A DNA stretch of 64,000 bases from assembly GCA_036675275.1 (NCBI GenBank), contig JAKFFG010000031.1:62001-126000 (forward strand), written 5' to 3'. This stretch comes from Pollutimonas sp036675275 (GTDB lineage: Bacteria > Pseudomonadota > Gammaproteobacteria > Burkholderiales > Burkholderiaceae_B). This document shows, piece by piece, positions 24,810 to 33,741 of the stretch (position 1 is the first letter of the stretch; every line of letters starts with the position of its first letter). The position numbers were made by a program, and so were the translations under genes. The notes beneath the pieces were generated by a model. That model did not search any database and was not told the DNA's origin. It worked only from the letters and a program-made list of their open reading frames with translations.

Positions 24810-25712
24810 ATGTCCACCCTTGAGCTTACCTTGCCCGCCACGGCGGTCGCTGATGTCCCGTCCGTCCGCGGGACGGCGGCCACCATCGAGCCTCGCTGGG
24901 TCCGATTCGGCCTGATCGGCATAGCCCTGCTTTTCTTGATCTTGTTCCTGTTCGTTCCCTTGTTCGCGGTCTTTGCAGAAGCGCTGCGTAAAGGTTGGGA
25001 TGCCTATGTTGCGGCCATCATTGAACCGGACGCCGTGTCCGCCATCAAGCTGACTTTGCTGGCCGCCTTGATTTCGGTGCCGCTGAATCTTGTATTTGGC
25101 GTCAGCGCCGCCTGGGCGGTGGCCAAGTTCGAATTCCGCGGGAAGAACCTGCTGATCACCCTGATCGATCTTCCATTCTCGGTGTCACCGATTATTTCAG
25201 GCCTGATCTATGTGCTCATTTTCGGCGCGCAGGGATGGCTGGGACCCTGGCTGTACGAACACGACATCAAGATTCTTTTCGCCTTGCCGGCCATCGTGCT
25301 GGCGACCATTTTCGTCACTTTCCCTTTTGTTGCCCGTGAGCTCATACCGTTGATGCAGTCGCAAGGCAGCGAAGAAGAGGAGGCCGCGCTGGTGCTGGGC
25401 GCCTCGGGCTGGGAGACGTTCTGGCACGTTACTCTGCCGAATATAAAGTGGGGATTGCTGTATGGCGTCATTCTGTGCAACGCGCGGGCCATGGGTGAGT
25501 TTGGCGCCGTATCGGTTGTATCGGGGCATATACGCGGCCTCACCAACACGATTCCCCTGCACGTAGAGATTCTTTATAACGAATACAACTTCTCGGCTGC
25601 GTTTGCCGTAGCGTCATTGCTGGCGTTGCTTGCCCTGCTGACGCTGGTCCTGAAGTCATGGATTGAATGGCACGCACTGCCATCAAAGCATGCACGGGAG
25701 CATAAATCATGA
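24810..25712 (+). CDS. cysW: Sulfate ABC transporter permease CysW
   Basis: A 300-residue permease partner of CysT. Marks: GWDAYVAAIIEPDAVSAIKLTLL, LIDLPFSVSPIISGLIYVLIFGAQGWLGPWL and an EAA loop EEEEAALVLGASGWETFWHVTLPNIKWGLLYG, then RAMGEFGAVSVVSGHIRGLTNTIPLHVE. The ATG at 24810 lies two bases after the cysT stop. Its end overlaps cysA by four bases. Confidence 0.95.
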   Translation: MSTLELTLPATAVADVPSVRGTAATIEPRWVRFGLIGIALLFLILFLFVPLFAVFAEALRKGWDAYVAAIIEPDAVSAIKLTLLAALISVPLNLVFGVSAAWAVAKFEFRGKNLLITLIDLPFSVSPIISGLIYVLIFGAQGWLGPWLYEHDIKILFALPAIVLATIFVTFPFVARELIPLMQSQGSEEEEAALVLGASGWETFWHVTLPNIKWGLLYGVILCNARAMGEFGAVSVVSGHIRGLTNTIPLHVEILYNEYNFSAAFAVASLLALLALLTLVLKSWIEWHALPSKHAREHKS

Positions 25713-26776
25713 GCATCGAAGTACGCAATATTCACAAGCATTTCGGCAGTTTTGCCGCATTGAATAATGTTTCCCTGAAATTTCCAGACGGTAAGCTGAC
25801 CGCCCTGCTTGGCCCTTCGGGCTGCGGCAAAACGACCTTGCTGCGGATTGTGGCGGGACTCGAGCATCCGGACTCGGGCCAGATTCTGCTGGACAATGAA
25901 AGCGCAACGCAGCGGCACGTCCGCGAACGCCAGGTCGGTTTCGTGTTCCAGCACTACGCACTTTTCAAGCATATGAGCGTCTTCGAGAACATTGCCTTTG
26001 GCCTGCGGGTAAAACCGCGCAAGCTTAGGCCATCCGAAGCTGCCATCCGCGACAAGGTGACGCGGCTGCTGGAACTTGTGCAGTTGGACTGGCTGGCCGA
26101 CCGCAAGCCCGCTGCCTTGTCGGGAGGTCAGCGGCAACGTATTGCCCTGGCCCGCGCCTTGGCCGTCGAACCGCGCGTGCTGCTCCTGGATGAGCCTTTC
26201 GGCGCTCTGGACGCGCAGGTACGCAAGGAGCTGCGCCGCTGGTTGCGCCGTCTGCACGACGAACTCCAGGTTACAAGCATATTCGTGACCCATGACCAGG
26301 AAGAGGCCCTAGAGGTCGCCGACGAGATCGTCGTCATGAATCACGGCAAGGTCGAGCAGGTCGGTACGCCCGCATCGGTGTACAACGAGCCCGCAACGCC
26401 TTTCGTCTACAGCTTCCTGGGTAATGTGAATCTATTTCGCGGGCGCGTGCACAATGGTCTTCTGCAAACCGGTGCAGCGACTTTTCATGCGCCGGCTCAC
26501 CAGCACGTGCGCGACCTGCAAGGCACGGCCTATGTGCGCCCGCACGACATCGATATAGATCGCTATACCATTGGCGCCAAGGGACTGGTTGCGCGCCTGG
26601 AACGCATCCATGCCGTCGGCCCGATGGCCCAGCTCGAGCTTACTCGCAGCGATAACGGCGAACTGATCGAAGCGGTGATATCGCAGGAAAGGTTGCGGCA
26701 ACTGCAACTGAAAGAGAACGAGCCGCTTGTGGTCCGGCCCCGGCAAGTTCATATCTTCCTGGATCAGGCCGCATAG
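25709..26776 (+). CDS. cysA: Sulfate ABC transporter ATP-binding protein CysA
   Basis: A 355-residue ATPase that powers CysTW. Walker A GPSGCGKTT, Q-loop FQHYALFKHMSVFENIAFGL, signature LSGGQRQRIALARAL, Walker B VLLLDEPFGALD and the switch His in VTHDQEEA are all intact. A C-terminal regulatory TOBE-like domain covers about residues 240-355. The ATG overlaps the cysW stop (ATGA). The operon ends here: cysB, often next in line, is absent, and an EamA gene converges. Confidence 0.95.
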   Translation: MSIEVRNIHKHFGSFAALNNVSLKFPDGKLTALLGPSGCGKTTLLRIVAGLEHPDSGQILLDNESATQRHVRERQVGFVFQHYALFKHMSVFENIAFGLRVKPRKLRPSEAAIRDKVTRLLELVQLDWLADRKPAALSGGQRQRIALARALAVEPRVLLLDEPFGALDAQVRKELRRWLRRLHDELQVTSIFVTHDQEEALEVADEIVVMNHGKVEQVGTPASVYNEPATPFVYSFLGNVNLFRGRVHNGLLQTGAATFHAPAHQHVRDLQGTAYVRPHDIDIDRYTIGAKGLVARLERIHAVGPMAQLELTRSDNGELIEAVISQERLRQLQLKENEPLVVRPRQVHIFLDQAA

Positions 26777-26803
26777 CGATCGCCGAAGGCACTTGCTCAG
26801 TTC

Positions 26804-27676
26804 TTAGCGGACAGACAGCAGGATCACACCGGCAATGATGACGATGCATCCTAGCCATCCCGCCGGCGGCACTTTCTCCTTGAGTATGAGGAAGCCGGCG
26901 AAGGTCGCCATCATCATCGACATCTCGCGCAAGGGCGCTACGACACTTACATCGGCGCCTTGTTGCAAGGCATACAGGACCAGAATATATGCCATGGGGG
27001 ACAGCGCACCCACGGCCAGCGCCAGATGCCATTTTCCCTGCATCTGCAGCATCATGTTTTTGCGGCGCACCCAGGTGCTGGGGGCCAGCAACAGCGTACC
27101 GCCACAGGCGGACAGCCAGTCCAGCAGAACCGGCGCCACGAGCAATACCTTGACGCTGTAGGCGTCGCTCAGACTGTATGCGGCGATGAACATGCCTATC
27201 AACAAGCCCCAGCGTATTCCCACCCAGGCCTGGGCCTGCGCAAACTTGCGCCAGTTTCCCTGAGTGGCGATAAGCAGTATGCCTGCCACCACGCTGCAGA
27301 TGCCCAGGACTCCGAGGGCCGAAGGCGTTTCCGCCAACCACAGGAAGGCGCCTGCGCTGGCCAGCAGCGGGCCGGTGCCGCGCGCAACCGGATAAACCAC
27401 GGACAGGTCGGCCGCACGATAACCCCGCATCAGGCATATGCTGTACCCCAGATGCAGGGCGCTGGAAATACCGATGAATGCGGCCACTTCCCAGGTCCAC
27501 GTCATGCCCTCATTCCACAGTATGTAGACGACCCATGGGGCGTAAAGCACGGTGGACATCAGTCTATAGCAAAAGACAAACGAGGCCCCGGCTCCGGCCG
27601 CACGTTTGGATATCAGGTTCCACGACGCATGGAGGCCGGCCGCAATGACGACCAGAAGGAAAACCTGAAGCGTCAT
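26804..27676 (-). CDS. EamA/DMT-family transporter
   Basis: A 290-residue inner-membrane protein with about ten hydrophobic helices in two EamA repeats. Marks: GLHASWNLISKRAAG, YRAADLSVVYPVARGTGPLLASAGAFLWLAE and the second-half match GADVSVVAPLREMSMMMATFAGFLILKEKVPPAGWLGCIVIIAGVILL. It resembles phosphonate-utilisation-type or RhaT-like metabolite exporters; the solute is unknown. The start at 27676 avoids overlap with arsC; an upstream in-frame start at 27748 would overlap it. Confidence 0.8.
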   Translation of the reverse strand: MTLQVFLLVVIAAGLHASWNLISKRAAGAGASFVFCYRLMSTVLYAPWVVYILWNEGMTWTWEVAAFIGISSALHLGYSICLMRGYRAADLSVVYPVARGTGPLLASAGAFLWLAETPSALGVLGICSVVAGILLIATQGNWRKFAQAQAWVGIRWGLLIGMFIAAYSLSDAYSVKVLLVAPVLLDWLSACGGTLLLAPSTWVRRKNMMLQMQGKWHLALAVGALSPMAYILVLYALQQGADVSVVAPLREMSMMMATFAGFLILKEKVPPAGWLGCIVIIAGVILLSVR

Positions 27677-27711
27677 TGGGGATGTGACGTCATGAAATTG
27701 AAGCGTCGCAG

Positions 27712-28056
27712 CTAAAGGATTTCTTCCAGGACCGCGGCCGGCCGGCATAAACGAGTACCTTTCTCTGTGACGACAAAGGGACGGTTCATGAGAATAGGAT
27801 GAGCGGCCATGGCATCGATCAATTGGTCGTCGCTGACGCCGGGGTCGCCCAGGCCGAGCTCATCGAAGAGCGCTTCTTTGCTTCGTATGGCTTCGCGGGG
27901 CGTCAGGCCGGCGCTTTGTATAAGTTGGCGCAATTCGCCGCTAGCCAGAGGGGTATTGAGGTACTCGACAACGTCGGTTTGTATGCCGCGGTCTTGCAGC
28001 GCCTGCAATACATTGCGCGAAGTGCCGCAACGAGGATTATGATAGATCGTAGTCAT
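27712..28056 (-). CDS. arsC: ArsC-family (glutaredoxin-type) arsenate reductase
   Basis: About 114 residues. The catalytic cysteine sits in HNPRCGTSRN (Cys10 from this start), and the three anion-binding arginines region is recognisable (HPILMNRPFVV, GTRLCRPAAVLEEIL). Length and sequence match the E. coli plasmid ArsC class, which reduces arsenate with glutathione/glutaredoxin. The ATG at 28056 gives the family N-terminus; one at 28089 adds 11 residues. No arsR, arsB or acr3 is adjacent, so real arsenate resistance is uncertain. Confidence 0.88.
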   Translation of the reverse strand: MTTIYHNPRCGTSRNVLQALQDRGIQTDVVEYLNTPLASGELRQLIQSAGLTPREAIRSKEALFDELGLGDPGVSDDQLIDAMAAHPILMNRPFVVTEKGTRLCRPAAVLEEIL

Positions 28057-28122
28057 AGCTATGGGCGTCAAGTCTTGTGGGTCTGACATCTTAGCGCTTT
28101 GAACCGTTTACCGGGAGCCACC

Positions 28123-28680
28123 ATGGTATTTTTTCGCCAATTCAAGTTCGTGTCTTACCATGTCGTCGCCTTGTCCTGCGCATTTTCGTTCAGCGCCCAT
28201 GCGCAACTGGAAGTCGGCGCCGCCGCGCCCTCCTTCTCCATCCAGGCCGCAATGGGTGGCAATGCCTTCGACTTTTCGCTGAACGACGCCTTGAAGACAG
28301 GTGCTGTCGTACTGTATTTTTATCCCGCCGCATTCACCAAAGGCTGCACTATCGAGGCGTATCAATTCGCCGAAGCGACTGATGAATACAGGAAGCATGG
28401 CGCCACTGTGCTTGGGGTGTCTGCCGACGGCATTGAAAAATTAAAGGAATTTTCGGTCAGCGCTTGCAAAAGCAAATTTGCCGTAGGTGCAGATCCGGAC
28501 GCCACTGTCATAAAGGCCTACGACGCACAAATGGCGTTCAAGCCGGACATGGCCAATCGTGTTTCCTATGTAATAACGCCGGATCACAAGGTCTACTACG
28601 AGTACAGCAGCATGAGCCCGGATGATCATGTGACCAACACCATGGCGGCGGTAAAGGATTGGGCGGCCAAGAACAAATGA
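28123..28680 (+). CDS. Periplasmic peroxiredoxin (AhpC/BCP type)
   Basis: A 185-residue peroxiredoxin with a signal peptide (VVALSCAFSFSAHA), so it acts in the periplasm. The peroxidatic cysteine is Cys75 in YPAAFTKGCTIEAYQFAE, where most family members have PxxxTxxC. A second cysteine, Cys115, in SVSACKSKFAVG may be the resolving one. It would reduce hydroperoxides with a periplasmic thiol donor. The start at 28123 follows GGGAG; the in-frame codon at 28099 lacks a site. Confidence 0.88.
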   Translation: MVFFRQFKFVSYHVVALSCAFSFSAHAQLEVGAAAPSFSIQAAMGGNAFDFSLNDALKTGAVVLYFYPAAFTKGCTIEAYQFAEATDEYRKHGATVLGVSADGIEKLKEFSVSACKSKFAVGADPDATVIKAYDAQMAFKPDMANRVSYVITPDHKVYYEYSSMSPDDHVTNTMAAVKDWAAKNK

Positions 28681-28794
28681 ACAAGGTAAAGCCACTTGCC
28701 AGACCTGCTTCCGCAGTGCCATATTCGCCGGAAAAGCCGGTTGTTTTCAATGGTAAAGTGTCACGATCAATAGCCAGAAAGTAAAGCGTATCCG

Positions 28795-29325
28795 ATGACA
28801 TCGATTTATTCTTTTTCGGCTCGGACGCTGCGTGGCAACGACTTGGCCTTGTCATGCTATCAAGGCCAAGTCGTCCTGGTCGTCAACGTGGCGTCCGAGT
28901 GCGGATTCACGCCGCAATATCAAGGCCTGGAAGCGCTCTACCGCGATTATCGCGAACGCAGATTCACCATATTGGGTTTTCCTTGCGATCAGTTCGGGCA
29001 CCAGGAGCCGGGCAGCGCCGAAGAGATCGCCCGTTTCTGCCACAGCCAATACCAGATATCCTTCCCCATGTTTGACAAGGTTGCGGTCAACGGACCCCAA
29101 GCCCACCCCTTGTTTTCCTGGCTCAAGGATGAAAAAGCCGGGGTCCTGGGCACGCGGAACATTAAATGGAACTTCACCAAGTTCCTGTTAGGTCGCCACG
29201 GGCAGGTTCTGGAGCGCTATGGCTCAACCACCAAACCCGATACCCTGCGCGGCGATATTGAACGAGCCCTGGCGGAAGCGCAAACAGGTTTCCCAGACAA
29301 TGACATAAAGGATCAGCATGATTGA
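28795..29325 (+). CDS. Glutathione peroxidase family protein (Cys type)
   Basis: A 176-residue peroxidase. The active Cys36 in NVASECGFTPQYQGLE, the Gln region in LGFPCDQFGHQEPGS and the Trp in IKWNFTKFL make up the catalytic triad of the BtuE/Gpx family. It reduces hydroperoxides using thioredoxin or glutathione. The gene overlaps the following GST start by eight bases, so the two are coupled. Confidence 0.92.
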   Translation: MTSIYSFSARTLRGNDLALSCYQGQVVLVVNVASECGFTPQYQGLEALYRDYRERRFTILGFPCDQFGHQEPGSAEEIARFCHSQYQISFPMFDKVAVNGPQAHPLFSWLKDEKAGVLGTRNIKWNFTKFLLGRHGQVLERYGSTTKPDTLRGDIERALAEAQTGFPDNDIKDQHD

Positions 29326-30016
29326 TTTGTACTACTGGACTACCCCGAACGGCCACAAGATCACTTTATTTCTCGAAGAGACGGGGTTGCCCTATAAGAT
29401 TTTCCCCATCAATATAGGCAAGGGTGAGCAATTCCAGGCTGAGTTCCTGAAAGTGGCGCCGAACAATCGGATTCCCGCCATTGTCGATCATGCTCCCGGC
29501 GATGGCGCAGCGCCAATATCAGTGTTCGAATCGGGTGCCATACTGCTGTACCTGGCGGAAAAGACCGGCCGGTTCATACCCGACAGCTTGCGAGGCCGAG
29601 TCGATACCCTGCAATGGCTGTTTTGGCAAATGGGCGGCCTTGGCCCCATGGCCGGGCAAAATCATCATTTCAACAACTATGCTGTCGAGAAAATTCCATA
29701 CGCGATCGACCGCTATGTGCGTGAGACCGCGCGTTTGTACAAGGTGCTCGACCGCCAGCTTGACGGCCGGGAATTCATTGCAGGCGAATATTCCATTGCC
29801 GATATGGCGTGCTACCCATGGGTCGTGCCGCACGAGCGCCAGGGACAGGACCTGAATGATTTTCCAAATTTGCAGCGTTGGTTTGAGGCCATACGCGCCC
29901 GGCCGGCCGCTGTGCGCGCCTATGAAAAAGCCGACCAGATCAACACGGCGCCGTCAGTCAGCGACGAAGAATCCCGCAAAATTCTTTTCGGCCAGGATGC
30001 TGCGACCCTCAAATGA
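29318..30016 (+). CDS. Glutathione S-transferase (YfcG/YghU-like, Nu class)
   Basis: A 232-residue protein with a thioredoxin-fold N-terminal domain (LYYWTTPNGHKITLFLEETGLPY; Thr/Asn near the thiol site, PNNRIPAIVDH, FESGAILLYLAEKTG) and an all-helical C-terminal domain (LQWLFWQMGGLGPMAGQNHHF, IADMACYPWV). This matches the Nu-class GSTs YfcG and YghU, which act as disulfide-bond reductases with glutathione and have peroxidase activity. It overlaps the peroxidase gene before and the lipoprotein gene after. Confidence 0.92.
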   Translation: MIDLYYWTTPNGHKITLFLEETGLPYKIFPINIGKGEQFQAEFLKVAPNNRIPAIVDHAPGDGAAPISVFESGAILLYLAEKTGRFIPDSLRGRVDTLQWLFWQMGGLGPMAGQNHHFNNYAVEKIPYAIDRYVRETARLYKVLDRQLDGREFIAGEYSIADMACYPWVVPHERQGQDLNDFPNLQRWFEAIRARPAAVRAYEKADQINTAPSVSDEESRKILFGQDAATLK

Positions 30017-30816
30017 AAAGCATGAAATCCATATTTCCTATCCGCCTGGGGCTGACCATAGTCTCGGCATTGGTCTTGACGGCGTGTGCCAGCGGACCGT
30101 CAGACAATATTTCGCTTATACCAGCCGAAACCGCCGACCAAACCAGCAAGGAAGGATTGTTCACGCAAGCGGTCAAGTGGGAACACGAGAAGCCGGGCTG
30201 CGAGGGCGACTGCCCGACCGTGAAGCTTGACTCCATTGTTTTTCCGGGCAACGCAATACTGACCGAATTAGTGGATCATGCCCTTGCTGTCATGACGGGC
30301 GTAGGCAACAGCGGAGCTCCGCCTTATTTCACGGTGAAAGAGTACGAGACATATTTTTGGAAAACGGCGGGGCCGCGCGATTCGACCTTGCTGTCGGCAA
30401 AAACCCGCTACCGCAACAAATACCTGACCGTGGTCGAATTGAATACCTGGCAGTATTTTACCGGCGCAGCCCACGGGATATCGGCCACTCAATTCCTGAA
30501 CTGGGACAATGCCACCGGAAAGGTGCTGGGCCTGGCCCATGTGCTGGAAGACGGAAAACACGACGCCTATATTGCCGCCCTGAAAGAGTCGCATGCGCAA
30601 TGGCTGGCGAAAAACCCGGACGCGATTCGCGATCCTGCTGCATACAACCGCTTGTGGCCGTTCCAGGTCAGCAGCAACTTTGCTTTCACCGATGGGGGGC
30701 TGCTGGTGAAGTATGACTCATACCAAATTGCACCCTACTCCTCCGGCCAGCCGGAATTGCTGATTCCGTATAACAGGCTGCGCGGCATATTGCGGCCGGA
30801 GTTCATTCCTACCTGA
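30013..30816 (+). CDS. Lipoprotein with DUF3298/RsiV-like domain
   Basis: A 267-residue protein with a lipobox (VLTACAS), so it is probably anchored in a membrane facing the periplasm. The C-terminal part (YLTVVELNTWQYFTGAAHGISATQFLNWDNATGKVLGLAHVLEDG, then LVKYDSYQIAPYSSGQPELLIPYNRLRGIL) matches the DUF3298/DUF4163 fold found in RsiV and PdaC, where it binds cell-wall or lysozyme-like ligands. It overlaps the GST gene by four bases, an unusual link of envelope and thiol genes. Confidence 0.78.
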   Translation: MKSMKSIFPIRLGLTIVSALVLTACASGPSDNISLIPAETADQTSKEGLFTQAVKWEHEKPGCEGDCPTVKLDSIVFPGNAILTELVDHALAVMTGVGNSGAPPYFTVKEYETYFWKTAGPRDSTLLSAKTRYRNKYLTVVELNTWQYFTGAAHGISATQFLNWDNATGKVLGLAHVLEDGKHDAYIAALKESHAQWLAKNPDAIRDPAAYNRLWPFQVSSNFAFTDGGLLVKYDSYQIAPYSSGQPELLIPYNRLRGILRPEFIPT

Positions 30817-30901
30817 CTACTGCGACGCGGCGGCCGGTGCGCCGGCTGCCGCAATACGGCGCCGCAGTCTGCAACTTGCGATGGCTTGCCGGTTGGAGCA
30901 A

Positions 30902-30930
30902 AGCAGTGCCTTGTTCAAGGCGCTGCTCTT
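30902..30930 (+). terminator. Rho-independent terminator
   Basis: An 11-bp stem (30902-30912 with 30917-30927, one G-T pair) and 4-base loop, followed by CTTTT. It ends the peroxidase-GST-lipoprotein operon and abuts the stop of the convergent ankyrin gene. Confidence 0.75.
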
Positions 30931-31788
30931 TTACTTGAAGCGCTCCAGGTCAAAGTATGGCGAGGTCGAAGCCGGCTTGTCCTGTTTCTTTTCCGGAGCA
31001 TCGCGCTTGGTCGGCTCGGCGCCGGCATCGACATCACCCAGGTCTATCGTCTTGACTCCGGATGCATCGCCGGCACTTTCGGGTGCCGTAGTGCCGCCTT
31101 GTTGACGCGCAGCGGCTCGTTCCTTGAGCGTCTTGTCAATGAGGGATTGCAGCATAGCCGCCAGTGCATCGTGCCTGTTGTTGATGGCCCAGTCGGCGGC
31201 GTCGAGTTTTTGAAGATTCTGGGTCGTGACTTCCGCCCCGTGATCCAGCAACAAGCGAACCATGGCTTCGCTGCCCGAGTGCGCCGCCATCATCAGCGCT
31301 GTGGTGCCGTCGGGAGCGGGCGCATTGACGATAGCCTTGTTCGCGATCAGCATCTTGGCCGTCTCCAGCTTGCCGGTCGAAGCCGCATACTGCAGGGGCG
31401 TCCAACCCAGGCGATTCACCATCGCTCCGCGCCGGATCAGATCTTGCGCCCTTTTGGTCTGGCCGAGTACTGCCAAATACATCAAAGGTGTTTCGCGATT
31501 GATATTGATCGCATTGAGCACAGTTTTTCTATTCGCGGCAAGCACATCGTAGACTCCCCATGCACCATCGCGTATGGCTTGCATGATGGCAGGCTGCCCC
31601 TTGGGACTCAGTTCGTTCGGATCGGCGCCGCGCGCAAGTGCCGTCCTGACATTGGACACCCGATCATTGGCGATATCCACCCACCAGTCAGCAGGATAGT
31701 CAGCGTGGGCGGTGACGCACAACAACGCGGCCGCCAATCCGACGCTCCATCGACGCGTATGCACAGAAATCAAGGAAAGTAAGTTCAT
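30931..31788 (-). CDS. Secreted ankyrin-repeat protein
   Basis: A 285-residue protein with a signal peptide (VGLAAALLCVTAHA). Residues about 35-215 hold five or so ankyrin repeats (NELSPKGQPAIMQAIRDGAWGV, NRETPLMYLAVLGQTKRAQDLIRRGA, LGWTPLQYAASTGKLETAKMLIANKA, DGTTALMMAAHSGSEAMVRLLLDHGA). A Pro/Lys/Glu-rich linker follows and the C-terminus ends SPYFDLERFK. Ankyrin proteins in the periplasm bind other proteins; one known role is protection of catalase in pseudomonads (AnkB), but no catalase is beside this one. Confidence 0.88.
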   Translation of the reverse strand: MNLLSLISVHTRRWSVGLAAALLCVTAHADYPADWWVDIANDRVSNVRTALARGADPNELSPKGQPAIMQAIRDGAWGVYDVLAANRKTVLNAININRETPLMYLAVLGQTKRAQDLIRRGAMVNRLGWTPLQYAASTGKLETAKMLIANKAIVNAPAPDGTTALMMAAHSGSEAMVRLLLDHGAEVTTQNLQKLDAADWAINNRHDALAAMLQSLIDKTLKERAAARQQGGTTAPESAGDASGVKTIDLGDVDAGAEPTKRDAPEKKQDKPASTSPYFDLERFK

Positions 31789-31918
31789 AATTAACTTTAA
31801 CTAACTAGCTTTAGATATTTTACTTTAATTAAACTGTTTAAGTGATTGTTAATAAATAATTATTGCCTTTATAGAGCTCTTTCTGCGCAGTTGAAAATAA
31901 ACTATAATTTACTTTGTA
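31789..31918. other. AT-rich intergenic segment
   Basis: 130 bases of strongly AT-rich sequence, unlike the GC-rich surroundings. It carries related A/T motifs (TAACTTTAACTAA near 31792, TTACTTTAATTAA near 31820, ATTTACTTTGTATT near 31907). It probably contains the promoter of the ankyrin gene; the richness runs on into the last codons of tatD. No gene is visible in it. Confidence 0.7.
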
Positions 31919-32689
31919 TTATCTTTTTATCTTATTGAATAAATTGAAAAAATTGTTTGTTGATTGCTCCGCCACTGTTGCGGCGGAAATCCCACGCAAA
32001 TCAGCAATCTTCTCGGCCACATGCATCACGTTGGACGGATCATTCAATTTGCCGCGATGTGGGACAGGCGCCAGATACGGCGAGTCGGTCTCGATCAGCA
32101 AGCGGTCCAGCGGAAGCTTTCTCGCCAGTTCCTGCAGGTCTTGCGCTTTCTTGAAAGTAACGATGCCTGAAAGCGAGATATAGAAATTCAGGTCCATTGC
32201 GGCCTGGGCTACTTCCCAGGACTCGGTAAAACAATGCATGACGCCGCCGTATTCGTCCGCGCCTTCTTCTTTCATGATACGCAGAGTATCGGCGCTGGAC
32301 GAGCGCGTGTGTATGATCAAAGGCAATCCGCTGGCACGGCTAGCCCGGATATGCGTGCGAAAACGTTCACGTTGCCATTCAAGCGGCTCGGCCAAACGAA
32401 AATAGTCCAGGCCGGTTTCGCCTATGGCCACGACTTTCGGCGACTGCGCCATGTCGACCAGTTGTTGGACTGACGGCTCGGGCGTGTCTTCGTAATCGGG
32501 ATGCACCCCCACTGAAGCATACAGGTGGGGATGCGGTGCGACCAATTCCATCAGCCCGGGCCAATTTGGCAGATTCACACTGACAACCAAGGCATGACCG
32601 ACCTGGTTCTGCGCCATGCGCTCGAGGATTTCGGGCAAATTCTTTGCCAACTCGGGGAAGTCGAGATGGCAATGGGAGTCTACGTACAT
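31919..32689 (-). CDS. tatD: TatD-family metal-dependent hydrolase/DNase
   Basis: A 256-residue TIM-barrel hydrolase. Metal ligands are visible: the N-terminal DSHCHLDFPE, GETGLDYF, IIHTRS, VMHCFTESWE and the final Asp in LIETDSPYLAP. TatD/YcfH proteins act as 3'-5' DNases and in D-Tyr-tRNA quality control. The start at 32689 lies two bases after the holB stop; upstream in-frame sequence reads through holB and is not TatD. The very AT-rich 3' end (NNFFNLFNKIKR) adjoins the AT-rich gap. Confidence 0.92.
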   Translation of the reverse strand: MYVDSHCHLDFPELAKNLPEILERMAQNQVGHALVVSVNLPNWPGLMELVAPHPHLYASVGVHPDYEDTPEPSVQQLVDMAQSPKVVAIGETGLDYFRLAEPLEWQRERFRTHIRASRASGLPLIIHTRSSSADTLRIMKEEGADEYGGVMHCFTESWEVAQAAMDLNFYISLSGIVTFKKAQDLQELARKLPLDRLLIETDSPYLAPVPHRGKLNDPSNVMHVAEKIADLRGISAATVAEQSTNNFFNLFNKIKR

Positions 32690-32691
32690 GG

Positions 32692-33741
32692 TTATTCCTT
32701 CGGTTGGCACGCCAGCGCCACGCGCTGCAAAGAACTGTGTATAAGCAGCTTGGGATTGAGCGGGTGTCTGGCGAACGCGCGTTGCTGCGCCAGCCATTTT
32801 GCGGTTTCCGCCAGATTTTCCAGGGCCGCATGCTTGGCCGCCTGGCGAACCGGCATTTCGAGGCCCGGAAAATAACGCAGGGGTGCGCCGGTAGCCGCAA
32901 GAAGCAGATCGACGAAAAGGCGTTGAAGCGCGTCTATCCAGATTTCGGCTGGTACTTTTTCCAGATGGTCTGCCAGCGGGCCGATATCGACGGCCGTGCC
33001 CCGGGACAATGGCGAAACCAGTTGGCTCAGCCAATCGGGGCATGGATTCTTGCCGGTTTGCGCCAGTTGCAGCGCCAATAAAGGCGCACCGCCGGCGGCG
33101 GCAAGCCACAGCTCGGCATCGCTCACCTGCTGTTGACCCAGCCACGCAAGACTCGTGGTCTTGTCCGGAACGGGTAAAGGCAGACGGCGGCAACGCGAGA
33201 GCAGCGTAGGCAATAAGCGGTCCGGCGCGTCGGCCACAAGCAGGAAGACAGTATGCTCGGGAGGCTCTTCAAGCACTTTCAACAGCGCATTCGCGGAGAT
33301 ACTGTTCATCGCCTGGGCCGGATACAAGACAGCAACACGCCAGCCGCCACGGTGAGTGGCGGTATTGAACCACGAGCTCAAGCCACGCAACTGCTCTACC
33401 CGGATGTCTTTCGATGGCGCCTTTTTGGGCGCGTTGGGCGCTTCACTTTCATCTTCCGCGCTGCCGGCACCCTCTTCCAGCGCCACTGCTTCGGGCCGGA
33501 TACGGCGTAAATCGGGGTGATTGCCACTGGTCAGCCATTGACATGCGGCGCAATGGCCACAGGCCAGGCCACCCAACGGCGACTCACATAAAAGGCTTGC
33601 CGCCGCCGCCAGCGCAAACTGGCGCTTCCCAATACCCGGAACCCCGTGGATCAGCCACGCATGGGCAAACCTGTCGCGCTGTGCAAGCCACGACGTGGCC
33701 AGCGGTTCTTGCCAAGGCAAGAATGGCATCAGGTCGCTCAT
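32692..33741 (-). CDS. holB: DNA polymerase III delta-prime subunit
   Basis: A 349-residue clamp-loader subunit. It has a P-loop (GVPGIGKRQ, residues 33-41) and the zinc-binding cysteines (C52, C61, C64, C67, around LACGHCAACQW). The sensor region NALLKVLEEPPEHTVFLLVAD and LLSRC (SRC motif) follows. A Glu/Lys-rich insert (AEDESEAPNAPKKAPSKD, about 94-111) lengthens it, as in other betaproteobacteria. It overlaps tmk by four bases. Confidence 0.94.
   Translation of the reverse strand: MSDLMPFLPWQEPLATSWLAQRDRFAHAWLIHGVPGIGKRQFALAAAASLLCESPLGGLACGHCAACQWLTSGNHPDLRRIRPEAVALEEGAGSAEDESEAPNAPKKAPSKDIRVEQLRGLSSWFNTATHRGGWRVAVLYPAQAMNSISANALLKVLEEPPEHTVFLLVADAPDRLLPTLLSRCRRLPLPVPDKTTSLAWLGQQQVSDAELWLAAAGGAPLLALQLAQTGKNPCPDWLSQLVSPLSRGTAVDIGPLADHLEKVPAEIWIDALQRLFVDLLLAATGAPLRYFPGLEMPVRQAAKHAALENLAETAKWLAQQRAFARHPLNPKLLIHSSLQRVALACQPKE

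Noticed and set aside
30886..31782. Plus-strand open frame opposite the ankyrin gene
   Set aside because: The minus strand carries obvious ankyrin repeats and a signal peptide; the plus frame has no family features.
32690..33193. In-frame extension upstream of tatD
   Set aside because: It lies within holB in another frame and has no TatD similarity; the family N-terminus DSHCHLD begins at 32689.
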